From assembly GCF_000153485.2 (NCBI RefSeq), contig NC_018721.1:372001-436000 (forward strand): 64,000 bases of DNA, written 5' to 3'. This DNA is from Psychroflexus torquis ATCC 700755 (GTDB taxonomy: Bacteria; Bacteroidota; Bacteroidia; Flavobacteriales; Flavobacteriaceae). A program made the position numbers and the translations under genes. Within the stretch, counting starts at the first letter, position 1; each line of letters starts with the position of its first letter. The notes beneath the pieces are model-generated. The model was given only the letters and a program-made list of their open reading frames with translations. It was not told where the DNA came from and ran no database searches. Shown here piece by piece: positions 53,848 to 62,476 of this stretch.

Positions 53848-55622
53848 TTCAACTCTTCTTCGTGTTTAAATTGTGCTTCATACAAATTTCTATAATACCC
53901 TTCTTCTCGTTGAAGTAACTCTGAATGGGTTCCTGTTTCTACAATTTTGCCTAAATCCATCACGATGATTTTATCTGCATTCTTAACGGTTGCCAGACGG
54001 TGTGCAATCACAATTGAAGTTCGCCCCTTGGTCAACTTCTCTGTGGCGTCTTGAATAAGCTGCTCGCTATAGCTATCGACTGAAGATGTAGCTTCATCTA
54101 GGACTAAGATACTAGGCTTAGTGACATAAGCTCTTAAAAATGCAATGAGTTGGCGTTGGCCAGAAGACAACATGACTCCTCTTTCTTTGACATTATAATG
54201 GTAAGTGTTGGGAAGTGAAGAGATGAAGTCATGAACCCCAATTTCCTTTGCAGCATCAATAACTTGTTTTTCAGTCACATCTTCTTTATTGAGCGTAATG
54301 TTATTGAGGATGGTATCTGCGAATAAGAAAACATCTTGAAGAACCACTGCAATATGTGTTCTTAAGGTCGCAAGCTCGTAAGTTTTAAGATCTTTGCCGT
54401 CCACTTCTATTTGACCGCTGTCTATTTCATAGAATCGACTTAGTAAATTGATTATTGTACTTTTACCCGCCCCAGTAGCTCCTACAATTGCGATAGTTTC
54501 TCCTGGCTTTACATCAAAAGAAATTCCTTTTATGATCTCTTCTTCGGGGATATAGCTAAATCTAACGTCTTTAAAAGAAATATGGCCACTTAACTTTTTG
54601 GAAACTAAAGTTCCATTATTCTCTATTTTAGAATCCGTATCTAGAATATTGAATACGCGATTGGCTGCAACCATTCCCATTTGTAGGGAATTGAATTTAT
54701 CTGCAATTTGCCTTAAAGGTCTAAACAGCATTTGTGATAACTCTATAAACATCACGATAATTCCAAGAGATAGAGCATCTGATTCCACGACTCGTAGACC
54801 TCCAAACCAAACGATTAATCCAATAGTAATAGAAGTGGACATTTCTGCAATAGGGAAGAATATGGCATTGTACCAAACAGTTTTAATCCAGCCCTGTCTA
54901 TGTTTTCTGTTGATATCTTTAAAACGTCTGTATTCTTCCTGTTCTCTATTAAAAATTTGAACAATTTTCATACCCGTGAGATGTTCCTGCACAAATGAAT
55001 TAAGATTAGACACCTGAGTTCTCACTTCTTCAAAAGCAATCTTCATTTTCTTTTGAAAGACACGCGTGGCATAAAGAATAAAAGGTAAAACAGTAACCAC
55101 TAGAAGAGTTAGCTGCCAGCTTTGCCAAAACATGAAACCCAAAACGACAATCATCTTCAATAAATCGCTAATAATCATGAATAAACCTTGGCTAAAAATA
55201 CTAGCGATGGTTTCAATATCACTTACAGCTCGAGTCACCAACCTACCTACAGATGAATTATCGAAGTATTGCTTTTTGAAATTCATCATGTGTTTAAAAA
55301 GCTTCACACGAATATCCCTAATCACTTCCTGTCCGAGCCAGTTGGCATAAAAAATAAAGCTGAATTGAAAAAGCACTTCAAAGATGAGGACAACTAGCAT
55401 TGAACTTACGTAGAAGATTAGGCTTTCAGAATCGCTTTCGATAATTCCCTTATCAATAGTTAGCCTGAGTAAATACGGTCTTAAAACTGCTAGAACAGAG
55501 AGCATTATGGCCGCAAAAACCACAAAATAAAACGTTTTCTGGTAAGGTGTTGTGTACTTTAAAAGACGCTTAAAAAGTTTTGTATCGAAGGCGTTACCGC
55601 TGTTATTTTTCATTTGTATCAC
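53844..55622 (-). CDS. ABC-type exporter (MsbA-like half transporter)
   Basis: 592 aa: an N-terminal six-helix membrane domain and a C-terminal ATPase. Walker A is VGATGAGKST, the signature LSSGQRQLIAF, Walker B ILVLDEATSSVD, and the switch histidine lies in VIAHRLATV. It resembles lipid or multidrug half transporters that act as dimers; the substrate is unknown. Starts at ATG 55622 or 55613 are both possible. It lies 12 bp after truA. Confidence 0.93.
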   Translation of the reverse strand: MIQMKNNSGNAFDTKLFKRLLKYTTPYQKTFYFVVFAAIMLSVLAVLRPYLLRLTIDKGIIESDSESLIFYVSSMLVVLIFEVLFQFSFIFYANWLGQEVIRDIRVKLFKHMMNFKKQYFDNSSVGRLVTRAVSDIETIASIFSQGLFMIISDLLKMIVVLGFMFWQSWQLTLLVVTVLPFILYATRVFQKKMKIAFEEVRTQVSNLNSFVQEHLTGMKIVQIFNREQEEYRRFKDINRKHRQGWIKTVWYNAIFFPIAEMSTSITIGLIVWFGGLRVVESDALSLGIIVMFIELSQMLFRPLRQIADKFNSLQMGMVAANRVFNILDTDSKIENNGTLVSKKLSGHISFKDVRFSYIPEEEIIKGISFDVKPGETIAIVGATGAGKSTIINLLSRFYEIDSGQIEVDGKDLKTYELATLRTHIAVVLQDVFLFADTILNNITLNKEDVTEKQVIDAAKEIGVHDFISSLPNTYHYNVKERGVMLSSGQRQLIAFLRAYVTKPSILVLDEATSSVDSYSEQLIQDATEKLTKGRTSIVIAHRLATVKNADKIIVMDLGKIVETGTHSELLQREEGYYRNLYEAQFKHEEELN

Positions 55623-55634
55623 TATATCTTTATC

Positions 55635-56369
55635 CTATACTGGATATTTTATGTTTGTTAAGACCAAAGCATGTGCTGGAACCGACTTACCAGCTTTACT
55701 TCTATCCTTAGCAAGGATAATGTCGTTAAATTCTTCAACTGATATTTTTTCCAACCCAACCTCAATAAGGGTTCCTACTATTGCTCTTACCATATTTCTT
55801 AAAAAGCGATTGGCAGTAATTTCAAAAAAAAGATGATGACCCTCTTTTTGCCACTCTACCTTTTCTATATGACAATCAAATGTATAAACATCAGTTTTAA
55901 CTTTTGAAAAAGATTTGAAATTTTTATGATTAAATAAGAGATTTGAAGCGTTTTGCATGACTTGCAAGTTAAGTTCGTTTTTTACTAAATAACTCCTTCC
56001 TACAGAAAACGGGTCTTTCGTTTGGATTATCGAATACCTATAAGTCCTAGAGATTGCATCGAAACGGGCATGAAAATCGTCTTTTACGCCAACCACACTT
56101 TGCACTGCTATATCTGGAGGTAATATACTATTCAACTTAAAGGCTAACATTTTAAAATCAAAGATTTTCTGGCTACTATCAAAATGGGCCACGTATCCCG
56201 AAGCATGTACTCCTGTATCTGTCCTCCCTGCCCCTACAACGTCAACAGTCTCTTGAAGGGCTGTTTTCAAGGCGAGATTCACTTGAGACTGAACACTAAT
56301 TTCATGCACTTGTTTCTGCCAGCCGTGATAACTAGTCCCTAAATAAGATAGTCTTATAAGATATCGCAA
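55635..56369 (-). CDS. truA: tRNA pseudouridine synthase A
   Basis: Makes pseudouridine at positions 38-40 of tRNA anticodon arms. 244 aa. The catalytic aspartate is Asp51 in GAGRTDTGVHASGYV; the N-terminal LSYLGTSYHGWQKQ and C-terminal NRFLRNMVRAIVGTLIEVG are conserved. It is divergent from the phosphoesterase gene and precedes the ABC exporter. Confidence 0.96.
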   Translation of the reverse strand: MRYLIRLSYLGTSYHGWQKQVHEISVQSQVNLALKTALQETVDVVGAGRTDTGVHASGYVAHFDSSQKIFDFKMLAFKLNSILPPDIAVQSVVGVKDDFHARFDAISRTYRYSIIQTKDPFSVGRSYLVKNELNLQVMQNASNLLFNHKNFKSFSKVKTDVYTFDCHIEKVEWQKEGHHLFFEITANRFLRNMVRAIVGTLIEVGLEKISVEEFNDIILAKDRSKAGKSVPAHALVLTNIKYPV

Positions 56370-56452
56370 ATCTCTAATTTTATAGCGTGCAAATATAAGA
56401 ATACAGCTACGACTTAAACCTTAAGCTTTACTTATATTGTACCAAAAAAAAT

Positions 56453-56968
56453 ATGTCAAAAGCTATCTTATTACTGAGTGATACTCATGGATATATAGAC
56501 GATAGAATTTTAGAATGGGCCTCCAAAGCTGATGAAGTGTGGCATGCTGGAGACATTGGAGATCAAAAAGTTACAGATGCTCTTCTAGCCGTAAAGCCTT
56601 TGCGAGCAGTATATGGTAATATTGATGGGCATTTATTAAGAAGTGAGTTTCCGCTTCATAACCGATTTACTCTTGAAGGTGTGGACGTTTGGATAACTCA
56701 TATTGGAGGTTACCCTCACAGATATAGTAAAGATATAAAAGAAGAGATCAAAAAAAATCCCCCGAAATTATTCATTAGTGGTCACTCTCATATTTTGAAG
56801 GTAATGAATGACAAACAACTAAAATTGCTACACATGAATCCTGGAGCTGTTGGTGTACAAGGGTTTCACCAAAAGAGAACAATGCTTAAATTTAATTTAG
56901 ACCAAGGAACCATTAAAGATTTAGAAGTTATCGATTTTGGTAAGCGGGGTGAAAAGACCTCCTCATAA
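56453..56968 (+). CDS. YfcE/MJ0936-type metallophosphoesterase
   Basis: 171 aa, a small calcineurin-like phosphoesterase. The metal-binding motifs are in order: LLSDTHGYID, HAGDIGD, YGNIDGH, THIGG and FISGHSH. Members hydrolyse phosphodiesters, but natural substrates are rarely known. It has no signal peptide and stands alone, convergent with the DUF4293 gene. Confidence 0.93.
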   Translation: MSKAILLLSDTHGYIDDRILEWASKADEVWHAGDIGDQKVTDALLAVKPLRAVYGNIDGHLLRSEFPLHNRFTLEGVDVWITHIGGYPHRYSKDIKEEIKKNPPKLFISGHSHILKVMNDKQLKLLHMNPGAVGVQGFHQKRTMLKFNLDQGTIKDLEVIDFGKRGEKTSS

Positions 56969-56977
56969 AAACAAAAA

Positions 56978-56997
56978 ACCCCGAATGGCTTCGGGGT
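56978..56997 (-). terminator. Terminator for DUF4293 gene
   Basis: An 8-bp GC-rich stem ACCCCGAA / TTCGGGGT with loop TGGC. Read on the minus strand it is followed by a T-run (TTTTTTGTTTTT), so it mainly ends the DUF4293 transcript; it may also help the plus-strand phosphoesterase gene. Confidence 0.8.
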
Positions 56998-57029
56998 CTC
57001 AATGCACTAACATTACTAAGATTTCAGGA

Positions 57030-57461
57030 TTATCGCAATCGATCCACAGATTTTACAAGATCTTCGTCCTTTTTGATAGCCTTATTGGCTAGAGCAATAA
57101 AAACGATAGAAATTATTGGAAGAAGCATCCCAATACCCTTCTCAGAAATTTCCATTTCTCCAGGTAAACTTAGCGTCCAATATGCAAAAACACCTACTAA
57201 AACAAAGTTCAATATGATATTAATTCGTCCTATGACAAATTGAAGTTTTCTTTTTTTGAATAAAAAAATTGTGATGAACGTAATAATAACTGATAAAAAA
57301 AACAAAGATATAGCTATGGGTTGAGATAGAGCATATATTTCTTGATTTTTTGAATTTATCCACAATGGCAAGTAAAAACTCAACACACCATTAAGGATAA
57401 TAACCATAAGCAAAAATAAACTTTGTACTCTTTGTATCATTTGTTGATTATTGAGAGACAA
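57030..57461 (-). CDS. DUF4293 membrane protein
   Basis: 143 aa with four membrane helices and a charged tail. The opening MIQRVQSLFLLMVIILNGVL is typical of DUF4293, a Bacteroidota family found almost always next to rho, as here (divergent, 150 bp apart). Function unknown. The first ATG (57461) gives SLNNQQMIQRVQ; the methionine at residue 8 could also serve. Confidence 0.85.
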   Translation of the reverse strand: MSLNNQQMIQRVQSLFLLMVIILNGVLSFYLPLWINSKNQEIYALSQPIAISLFFLSVIITFITIFLFKKRKLQFVIGRINIILNFVLVGVFAYWTLSLPGEMEISEKGIGMLLPIISIVFIALANKAIKKDEDLVKSVDRLR

Positions 57462-57532
57462 AAATAATAGAATATTTGGGAATTGATATTTATAAATAAA
57501 ATAAAGTTGTATAATTGCAATGTTTACGATCG

Positions 57533-57550
57533 ACTACTTGCTTAAGTAGT
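57533..57550 (+). promoter_or_regulatory. Small hairpin in the rho leader
   Basis: ACTACTT / AAGTAGT inverted repeat with a 4-nt loop about 60 bp before the rho ATG. A near-consensus TATAATTG lies 20 bases upstream. rho is autoregulated in other bacteria; whether this hairpin takes part is a guess. Confidence 0.2.
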
Positions 57551-57611
57551 TACAAATCATCAATTTAAATTCGATTCTCCTTCGAAACCATTTTAATTTC
57601 AAAAAATATCA

Positions 57612-59408
57612 ATGTTAGAAATTATTGAACTAAAGTCTAGAAAACTTTCAGATTTACAAGAAATTGCTAAAGAATTAAAAGTTCCAAAATTTAGAAGCCT
57701 TAAAAAGTTAGATCTTATCTATCAGGTTTTGGACTATCAAGCAGCTAATCCCGACAAAATGAAAGAGATTCTTAGTAAGGAAAATAACACTAAGACTTCA
57801 ACTCCATCACCGTCTAAGGAAGCCCCTCAACAAGATAGTAAGTCAAAGCAACCAGAAAAATCTGATTCTTCGGATACTTCAAAAAAGCCAAGAAAGCGAG
57901 TTAACAAAGGTGAGCCTAAAAAAGCACCTAAAAATCCTTTCAAAGATGATGACAGGTCTAAACGGGAACCACAAAAAAATCCTCCAGAGAAAAAAGAGGT
58001 AGAAGAGGTAACAGATGAAAATCCATCCCCTCCACTAGAGAAACAAAACACTCCAGAAACTCCGAAACCTCAACAAGAGAAAAAAGAACAGACGAAACCC
58101 ACTCCTCAAATAAAGGAGGTTAAACAGCCTGTTTCTAAGCCAACCAACAAGGAGGATTCACAAAAAAAATCTCCATCTCAAAAGCCTCAGAATCAAAAAA
58201 ATCAAAATCCTAAATCTAGGAATGATAATAGGTCTAATGACAAAAACGGAAATAGAGATAACCGAAATAAATACAAAGATCCAGATTTTGAATTTGATTC
58301 CATCATAGAGAGTGAAGGCGTCCTAGACCTTATGCAGGATGGATATGGATTTTTAAGATCTTCAGATTACAATTACTTGTCTTCTCCCGATGATATTTAT
58401 CTATCCCAGTCTCAAATTAGACTCTTTGGATTAAAGACTGGAGATACAGTATTAGGAGAAGTAAGACCTCCAAAAGAAGGCGAGAAGTACTTCCCCTTGA
58501 TTAAGATTAAAAAAATTAATGGCCTTGATCCAAAAATTGTAAGAGATAGAGTTTCTTTTGAACATTTAACTCCCCTTTTTCCACAGGAGAAATTTAGATT
58601 AGCTGAAAAACAAAGTACGCTTTCTACACGAATCATTGATTTGTTTTCACCGATTGGTAAAGGGCAAAGAGGCATGATTGTTTCTCAACCTAAAACGGGT
58701 AAAACGATGTTGCTAAAGGATATTGCAAACGCCATTGCAGCAAATCATCCAGAGGTCTACCAAATTGTTCTTCTCATCGACGAACGTCCAGAGGAAGTAA
58801 CAGACATGCAGCGTAATGTTAGGGGTGAAGTTGTGGCATCCACTTTTGATAAAGAAGCTCACGAACACGTTCGTGTCGCGAATTTAGTAATTGAAAAGGC
58901 TAAACGTTTGGTTGAATGTGGTCATGATGTAGTGATACTCCTAGACTCTATTACACGTTTAGCTAGAGCTTACAACACAGTACAACCTTCTAGTGGTAAA
59001 GTCTTGAGTGGTGGTGTAGATGCAAATGCCCTTCACAAACCAAAACGTTTCTTTGGAGCAGCAAGAAATATCGAAAATGGAGGTTCGCTTTCTATCATAG
59101 CTACAGCCTTAACCGACACTGGTTCTAAAATGGATGAGGTCATTTTTGAAGAATTTAAAGGGACTGGTAATATGGAACTACAGTTGGATAGAAAAATTGC
59201 TAACCGTAGAATCTTCCCTGCTATAGACCTAACTTCTTCAAGCACAAGAAGAGATGATCTTTTACTTGGTAATCATCAAATTCAAAAGATGTGGATCATG
59301 AGAAAATATCTAGCGGACATGAATCCTATTGAAGCTATTGAATTCTTAAATGCAAGAATTAAAGACACCAAATCAAATGAGGAATTTTTAATGTCGATGA
59401 ACGGCTAA
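57612..59408 (+). CDS. rho: Transcription termination factor Rho with long disordered insert
   Basis: 598 aa against about 420 in E. coli. Residues 1-48 are the Rho_N domain. Residues about 50-225 form a hydrophilic, low-complexity linker rich in K, P, Q, E, S and N. The RNA-binding cold-shock domain begins near 235 ([15 protein letters not shown]). Walker [10 protein letters not shown] lies at about 358, followed by [15 protein letters not shown] and [20 protein letters not shown]. Such inserts are usual in Bacteroidota, and the Bacteroides thetaiotaomicron Rho insert has been reported to drive phase separation. Confidence 0.97.
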   Translation: MLEIIELKSRKLSDLQEIAKELKVPKFRSLKKLDLIYQVLDYQAANPDKMKEILSKENNTKTSTPSPSKEAPQQDSKSKQPEKSDSSDTSKKPRKRVNKGEPKKAPKNPFKDDDRSKREPQKNPPEKKEVEEVTDENPSPPLEKQNTPETPKPQQEKKEQTKPTPQIKEVKQPVSKPTNKEDSQKKSPSQKPQNQKNQNPKSRNDNRSNDKNGNRDNRNKYKDPDFEFDSIIESEGVLDLMQDGYGFLRSSDYNYLSSPDDIYLSQSQIRLFGLKTGDTVLGEVRPPKEGEKYFPLIKIKKINGLDPKIVRDRVSFEHLTPLFPQEKFRLAEKQSTLSTRIIDLFSPIGKGQRGMIVSQPKTGKTMLLKDIANAIAANHPEVYQIVLLIDERPEEVTDMQRNVRGEVVASTFDKEAHEHVRVANLVIEKAKRLVECGHDVVILLDSITRLARAYNTVQPSSGKVLSGGVDANALHKPKRFFGAARNIENGGSLSIIATALTDTGSKMDEVIFEEFKGTGNMELQLDRKIANRRIFPAIDLTSSSTRRDDLLLGNHQIQKMWIMRKYLADMNPIEAIEFLNARIKDTKSNEEFLMSMNG

Positions 59409-59435
59409 AGTCCCTAAATTTATTGATAATAAAAA

Positions 59436-59467
59436 CTCCCCGTAAAATTAAATTTTACGGGGGGTTT
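59436..59467 (+). terminator. Terminator after rho
   Basis: Stem CCCCGTAAAATT / AATTTTACGGGG with a very short loop, followed by GGTTTCTATTT, 27 bp after the rho stop. Confidence 0.8.
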
Positions 59468-59522
59468 CTATTTAAATATATTACCTAATGCCGCCTATGA
59501 TTTAACTTTGATTGAAAAGTGA

Positions 59523-59705
59523 TACCAAATTAAATTAATAATGTCGCATAAATAAATTGAATTATACTAAGACGTAGCTCAGCACAGGTTTTTTGATTGA
59601 GATTAAAAAATAATTAGCATAGCCTTAGTTACAGTGATTATTCTTGATAAAAAGCAAGCAAAAGAAAACGATTTATTTCGACATTATAGGTGAGTATAAA
59701 TAGTA
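59523..59705. mobile_element. MITE-like element, copy 3 (degenerate)
   Basis: Starts with the same end TACCAAATTA and continues with ATAATGTCGCATAAATAAAT, TTGAATTATA, AGCATAGCCTTAGTTACAG and CGACATTATAGG, aligning along its length with copy 1. It carries about 22 extra bases (around CTAAGACGTAGCTCAGCACA) and its right end does not show TTTGGTA, so the right boundary is uncertain and no target duplication can be read. It lies between the rho terminator and the SulP gene, without disrupting a recognisable gene. Confidence 0.65.
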
Positions 59706-59710
59706 TAAAC

Positions 59711-61234
59711 TTAGTCTGAAACTACTTTATAGTTAGGATCTTCAATAATATTTACTTCTATAATTTCTTCAGCATTTTTCAATAGGCGCCTTGAATCTGG
59801 AGAGAGATGCTTTAAATGGATTACTTTACCATTTTTTTGGTAACGCTCAGTTATCTTATTTAAGGCTTCTATAGCAGACATATCTACAACTCTGCTTTCT
59901 TTAAAATCAATGACCACCTCATCTGGATCATTAGCAACATCAAACTTATCAGAAAAAATAGTTGTAGACCCAAAAAATAACGGTCCATAAATCTCGTAAT
60001 GTTTTACGCCGTCTTTATCAATACTTTTTCTAGCTCGTATTCTAATCGCATTATCCCAAGCGAATACCAATGCTGCAATAATGACTCCTACAAGAACTGC
60101 TAGAGCTAAATTATGAAGTATAACTGTGACTAAAGTAACAAGAACCATGACCAAAATATCGGACTTTGGCATGCGTTTCAGTGTTCTTAAGCTTGCCCAT
60201 TCAAAAGTACCTATGGCCACCATGATCATAAGTCCGGTTAGGGCTGCCATAGGAAGTTGCTCTATTATACTAGCTCCAAACATTATAAAGGCAAGTAAAG
60301 CGACTGCCGCAATAATTCCAGATAACCTTGCTCTTGCACCGTTGGAAATATTGATTAAACTTTGACCAAGCATTGCGCACCCCCCCATTCCAGAGAAAAA
60401 ACCAGATATAATGTTGGCACTACCTTGAGCAATAGCTTCGCGATTCCCATTACCACGGGTTTGTGTGATTTCGTCGACAATATTTAGCGTTAATAAGCTT
60501 TCAATAAGACCCACACCTGCAATGATAGCAGAATAAGGTAAAATTATTAATAAAGTCTCGAAAGAAAGAGGAACTTGTGGGATATGAAACGGAGGAAAAC
60601 CACCGCCAATAGAAGCTAAATCTCCAACGGTATTGGTCGAAATTTCTCCAAAATACACTATTCCAAAAACAACAAGTATGGCGACTAAAGAGGCAGGCAC
60701 GGCTCTAGTGAGCTTAGGTAATAGCCAAATAATAAGCATCGTTAATACAACAAGACCTAAAAGAATAAACAAGTTACTTCCGGTTAACCAGGCTCCAGAA
60801 GCATCCTTGAACTGGTCTAACTGTGACATAAATATTATAATTGCAAGGCCATTCACAAAACCAAAAATTACTGGATGAGGCACTAAACGCATCAACTTAC
60901 CTAGTTTTAATAATCCTGCAAGCGCTTGAATTATTCCTGCAAAAATAACAGCAGCAAAAATATATTCAACTCCGTAGTCCATAGATAGTGTTACTAGAAC
61001 AACGGCAATTGCACCAGTAGCACCAGAAATCATCCCTGGTCTACCTCCAAATATGGAAGTAACCAGTGCCATTACAAATGAGGCATACAAACCTGTAAGT
61101 GGAGATAAACCTGCGATTAAGGAAAAGGCAACAGACTCCGGAATAAGAGCCAAAGCAACCGTTAAACCAGACATAATTTCAATTTTGTAATCTACTTTTT
61201 GCCTAAAATCAAATAAATTTAATAACTTTTTCAT
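59711..61234 (-). CDS. SulP-family anion transporter with STAS domain
   Basis: 507 aa. About eleven to twelve membrane helices with the SulP pattern ALALIPESVAFSLIAGLSPL and GLYASFVMALVTSIFGGRPG, then QGSANIISGFFSGMGGCAM. A C-terminal STAS domain covers about residues 400-507 (VVIDFKESRVVDMSAIEALN). SulP proteins carry sulfate, bicarbonate or other anions; the short loop composition resembles bicarbonate/sulfate porters, but the substrate is undetermined. oxyR lies upstream on the same strand, 202 bp away. Confidence 0.92.
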   Translation of the reverse strand: MKKLLNLFDFRQKVDYKIEIMSGLTVALALIPESVAFSLIAGLSPLTGLYASFVMALVTSIFGGRPGMISGATGAIAVVLVTLSMDYGVEYIFAAVIFAGIIQALAGLLKLGKLMRLVPHPVIFGFVNGLAIIIFMSQLDQFKDASGAWLTGSNLFILLGLVVLTMLIIWLLPKLTRAVPASLVAILVVFGIVYFGEISTNTVGDLASIGGGFPPFHIPQVPLSFETLLIILPYSAIIAGVGLIESLLTLNIVDEITQTRGNGNREAIAQGSANIISGFFSGMGGCAMLGQSLINISNGARARLSGIIAAVALLAFIMFGASIIEQLPMAALTGLMIMVAIGTFEWASLRTLKRMPKSDILVMVLVTLVTVILHNLALAVLVGVIIAALVFAWDNAIRIRARKSIDKDGVKHYEIYGPLFFGSTTIFSDKFDVANDPDEVVIDFKESRVVDMSAIEALNKITERYQKNGKVIHLKHLSPDSRRLLKNAEEIIEVNIIEDPNYKVVSD

Positions 61235-61436
61235 CAGTGTTGCGTGCTTGAATTAAAATACTCCTAATTGATTACGAAATAAAGTTAGATAAAAGACAAA
61301 ATCTTCCATTGGAGCTAACGGTATTTACAGTCGTAAAAAGTTTGCAAATGTAGAATTAAAATTCCGACTGATGGAAAGGATCAGCTTTAATTCACATTCT
61401 AGAAAAAAAGGATTTAACACGCTGAATTACAGTAAT

Positions 61437-62390
61437 TTATTTTTGTTTAAATTGATTCAAGGGACTTATAATTTCGATATCCTGAAATTGAATAGCAGCT
61501 CTAACGATTGAGTTGATCGATTCTTGTAAAGCTTTTATAATATGTGATTTCAATTCATTTTTATGATGAACCAAACTTATCTCTCTAGAGGGATATGGTT
61601 TTTTAAAAAACTTCACATATTTTTGTTTTTCATCTTTCAAATCTAGGGTATGTAAATAAGGAAGCAATGTCATGCCAAGTCCTTCGTCTGATAGTTTTAT
61701 CAAGGTTTCAAAACTACCACTTTCAAGATAGAATCGTTTTTGATCCGGATGGTTTTGGACGCTCTTACAAAGGTTAAGAATATTATCTTTAAAACAATGT
61801 CCATCTTCTAGGAGCAAAACTTCATCTACATCTAAGTCATCTACAACTATTTCTTTTTGATTAAATAACCTATGCGACTCTGGTATATAAGCCATGAACG
61901 GCTCGTAATATATGGGTTTTTCGATAATTTTTTCATTGCCAAGTGGAGTTGCAGCAATCCCTGCATCTAGATGACCATCAATGAGTTTGTCCACGATCAC
62001 ATCCGTATGAAGTTCTTCAATTTTCAAATTGATTTTAGGATACTTTTTTACAAAATTATTGAGAAACATGGGTAACAACGTCGGCATAACTGTAGGGATA
62101 ATTCCTAGCTTAAATTCTCCACCCACAAAGCCCTTTTGTTGATCTACTATATCTTGTATCCTTACACTTTCATTGACGATATTTTTGGCCTGCTCAATAA
62201 TTTTCTCCCCAACAGGAGTTAGCTTTATGGGCTTTTTGGTTCTATCAAAAATTTTTACATTCAATTCTTCTTCTAGCTTTTGAACTTGCATACTTAAGGT
62301 AGGCTGAGTTACAAAAACCTTTTCTGAAGCTTTGGTGAAATTTTTATATTCCGCTACAGCGAGAACATACTTCAGTTGTGTAATTGTCAT
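61437..62390 (-). CDS. oxyR: Hydrogen peroxide sensor OxyR (LysR family)
   Basis: 317 aa. The N-terminal LysR helix-turn-helix (MTITQLKYVLAVAEYKNFTK, ASEKVFVTQPTLSMQVQKLE) covers residues 1-60. The regulatory domain has LLLEDGHCFKDN, with Cys199 and Cys208 at exactly the positions of the redox pair in E. coli OxyR, so peroxide sensing by disulfide formation is very likely. Targets such as catalase or Dps are not adjacent. It stands alone between SulP and priA. Confidence 0.94.
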   Translation of the reverse strand: MTITQLKYVLAVAEYKNFTKASEKVFVTQPTLSMQVQKLEEELNVKIFDRTKKPIKLTPVGEKIIEQAKNIVNESVRIQDIVDQQKGFVGGEFKLGIIPTVMPTLLPMFLNNFVKKYPKINLKIEELHTDVIVDKLIDGHLDAGIAATPLGNEKIIEKPIYYEPFMAYIPESHRLFNQKEIVVDDLDVDEVLLLEDGHCFKDNILNLCKSVQNHPDQKRFYLESGSFETLIKLSDEGLGMTLLPYLHTLDLKDEKQKYVKFFKKPYPSREISLVHHKNELKSHIIKALQESINSIVRAAIQFQDIEIISPLNQFKQK

Positions 62391-62476
62391 TAGTAAGTTG
62401 TTTTATGTAAAAATACAATTCTACTAGAAAATCTAATACATGTATAGGATTTGTTAATAAATAAATGTGAAAATTT

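Noticed and set aside
57827..58051. A serine/glycine/phenylalanine-rich minus-strand frame inside rho
   Set aside because: It is the complement of the low-complexity insert of Rho and has no independent support.
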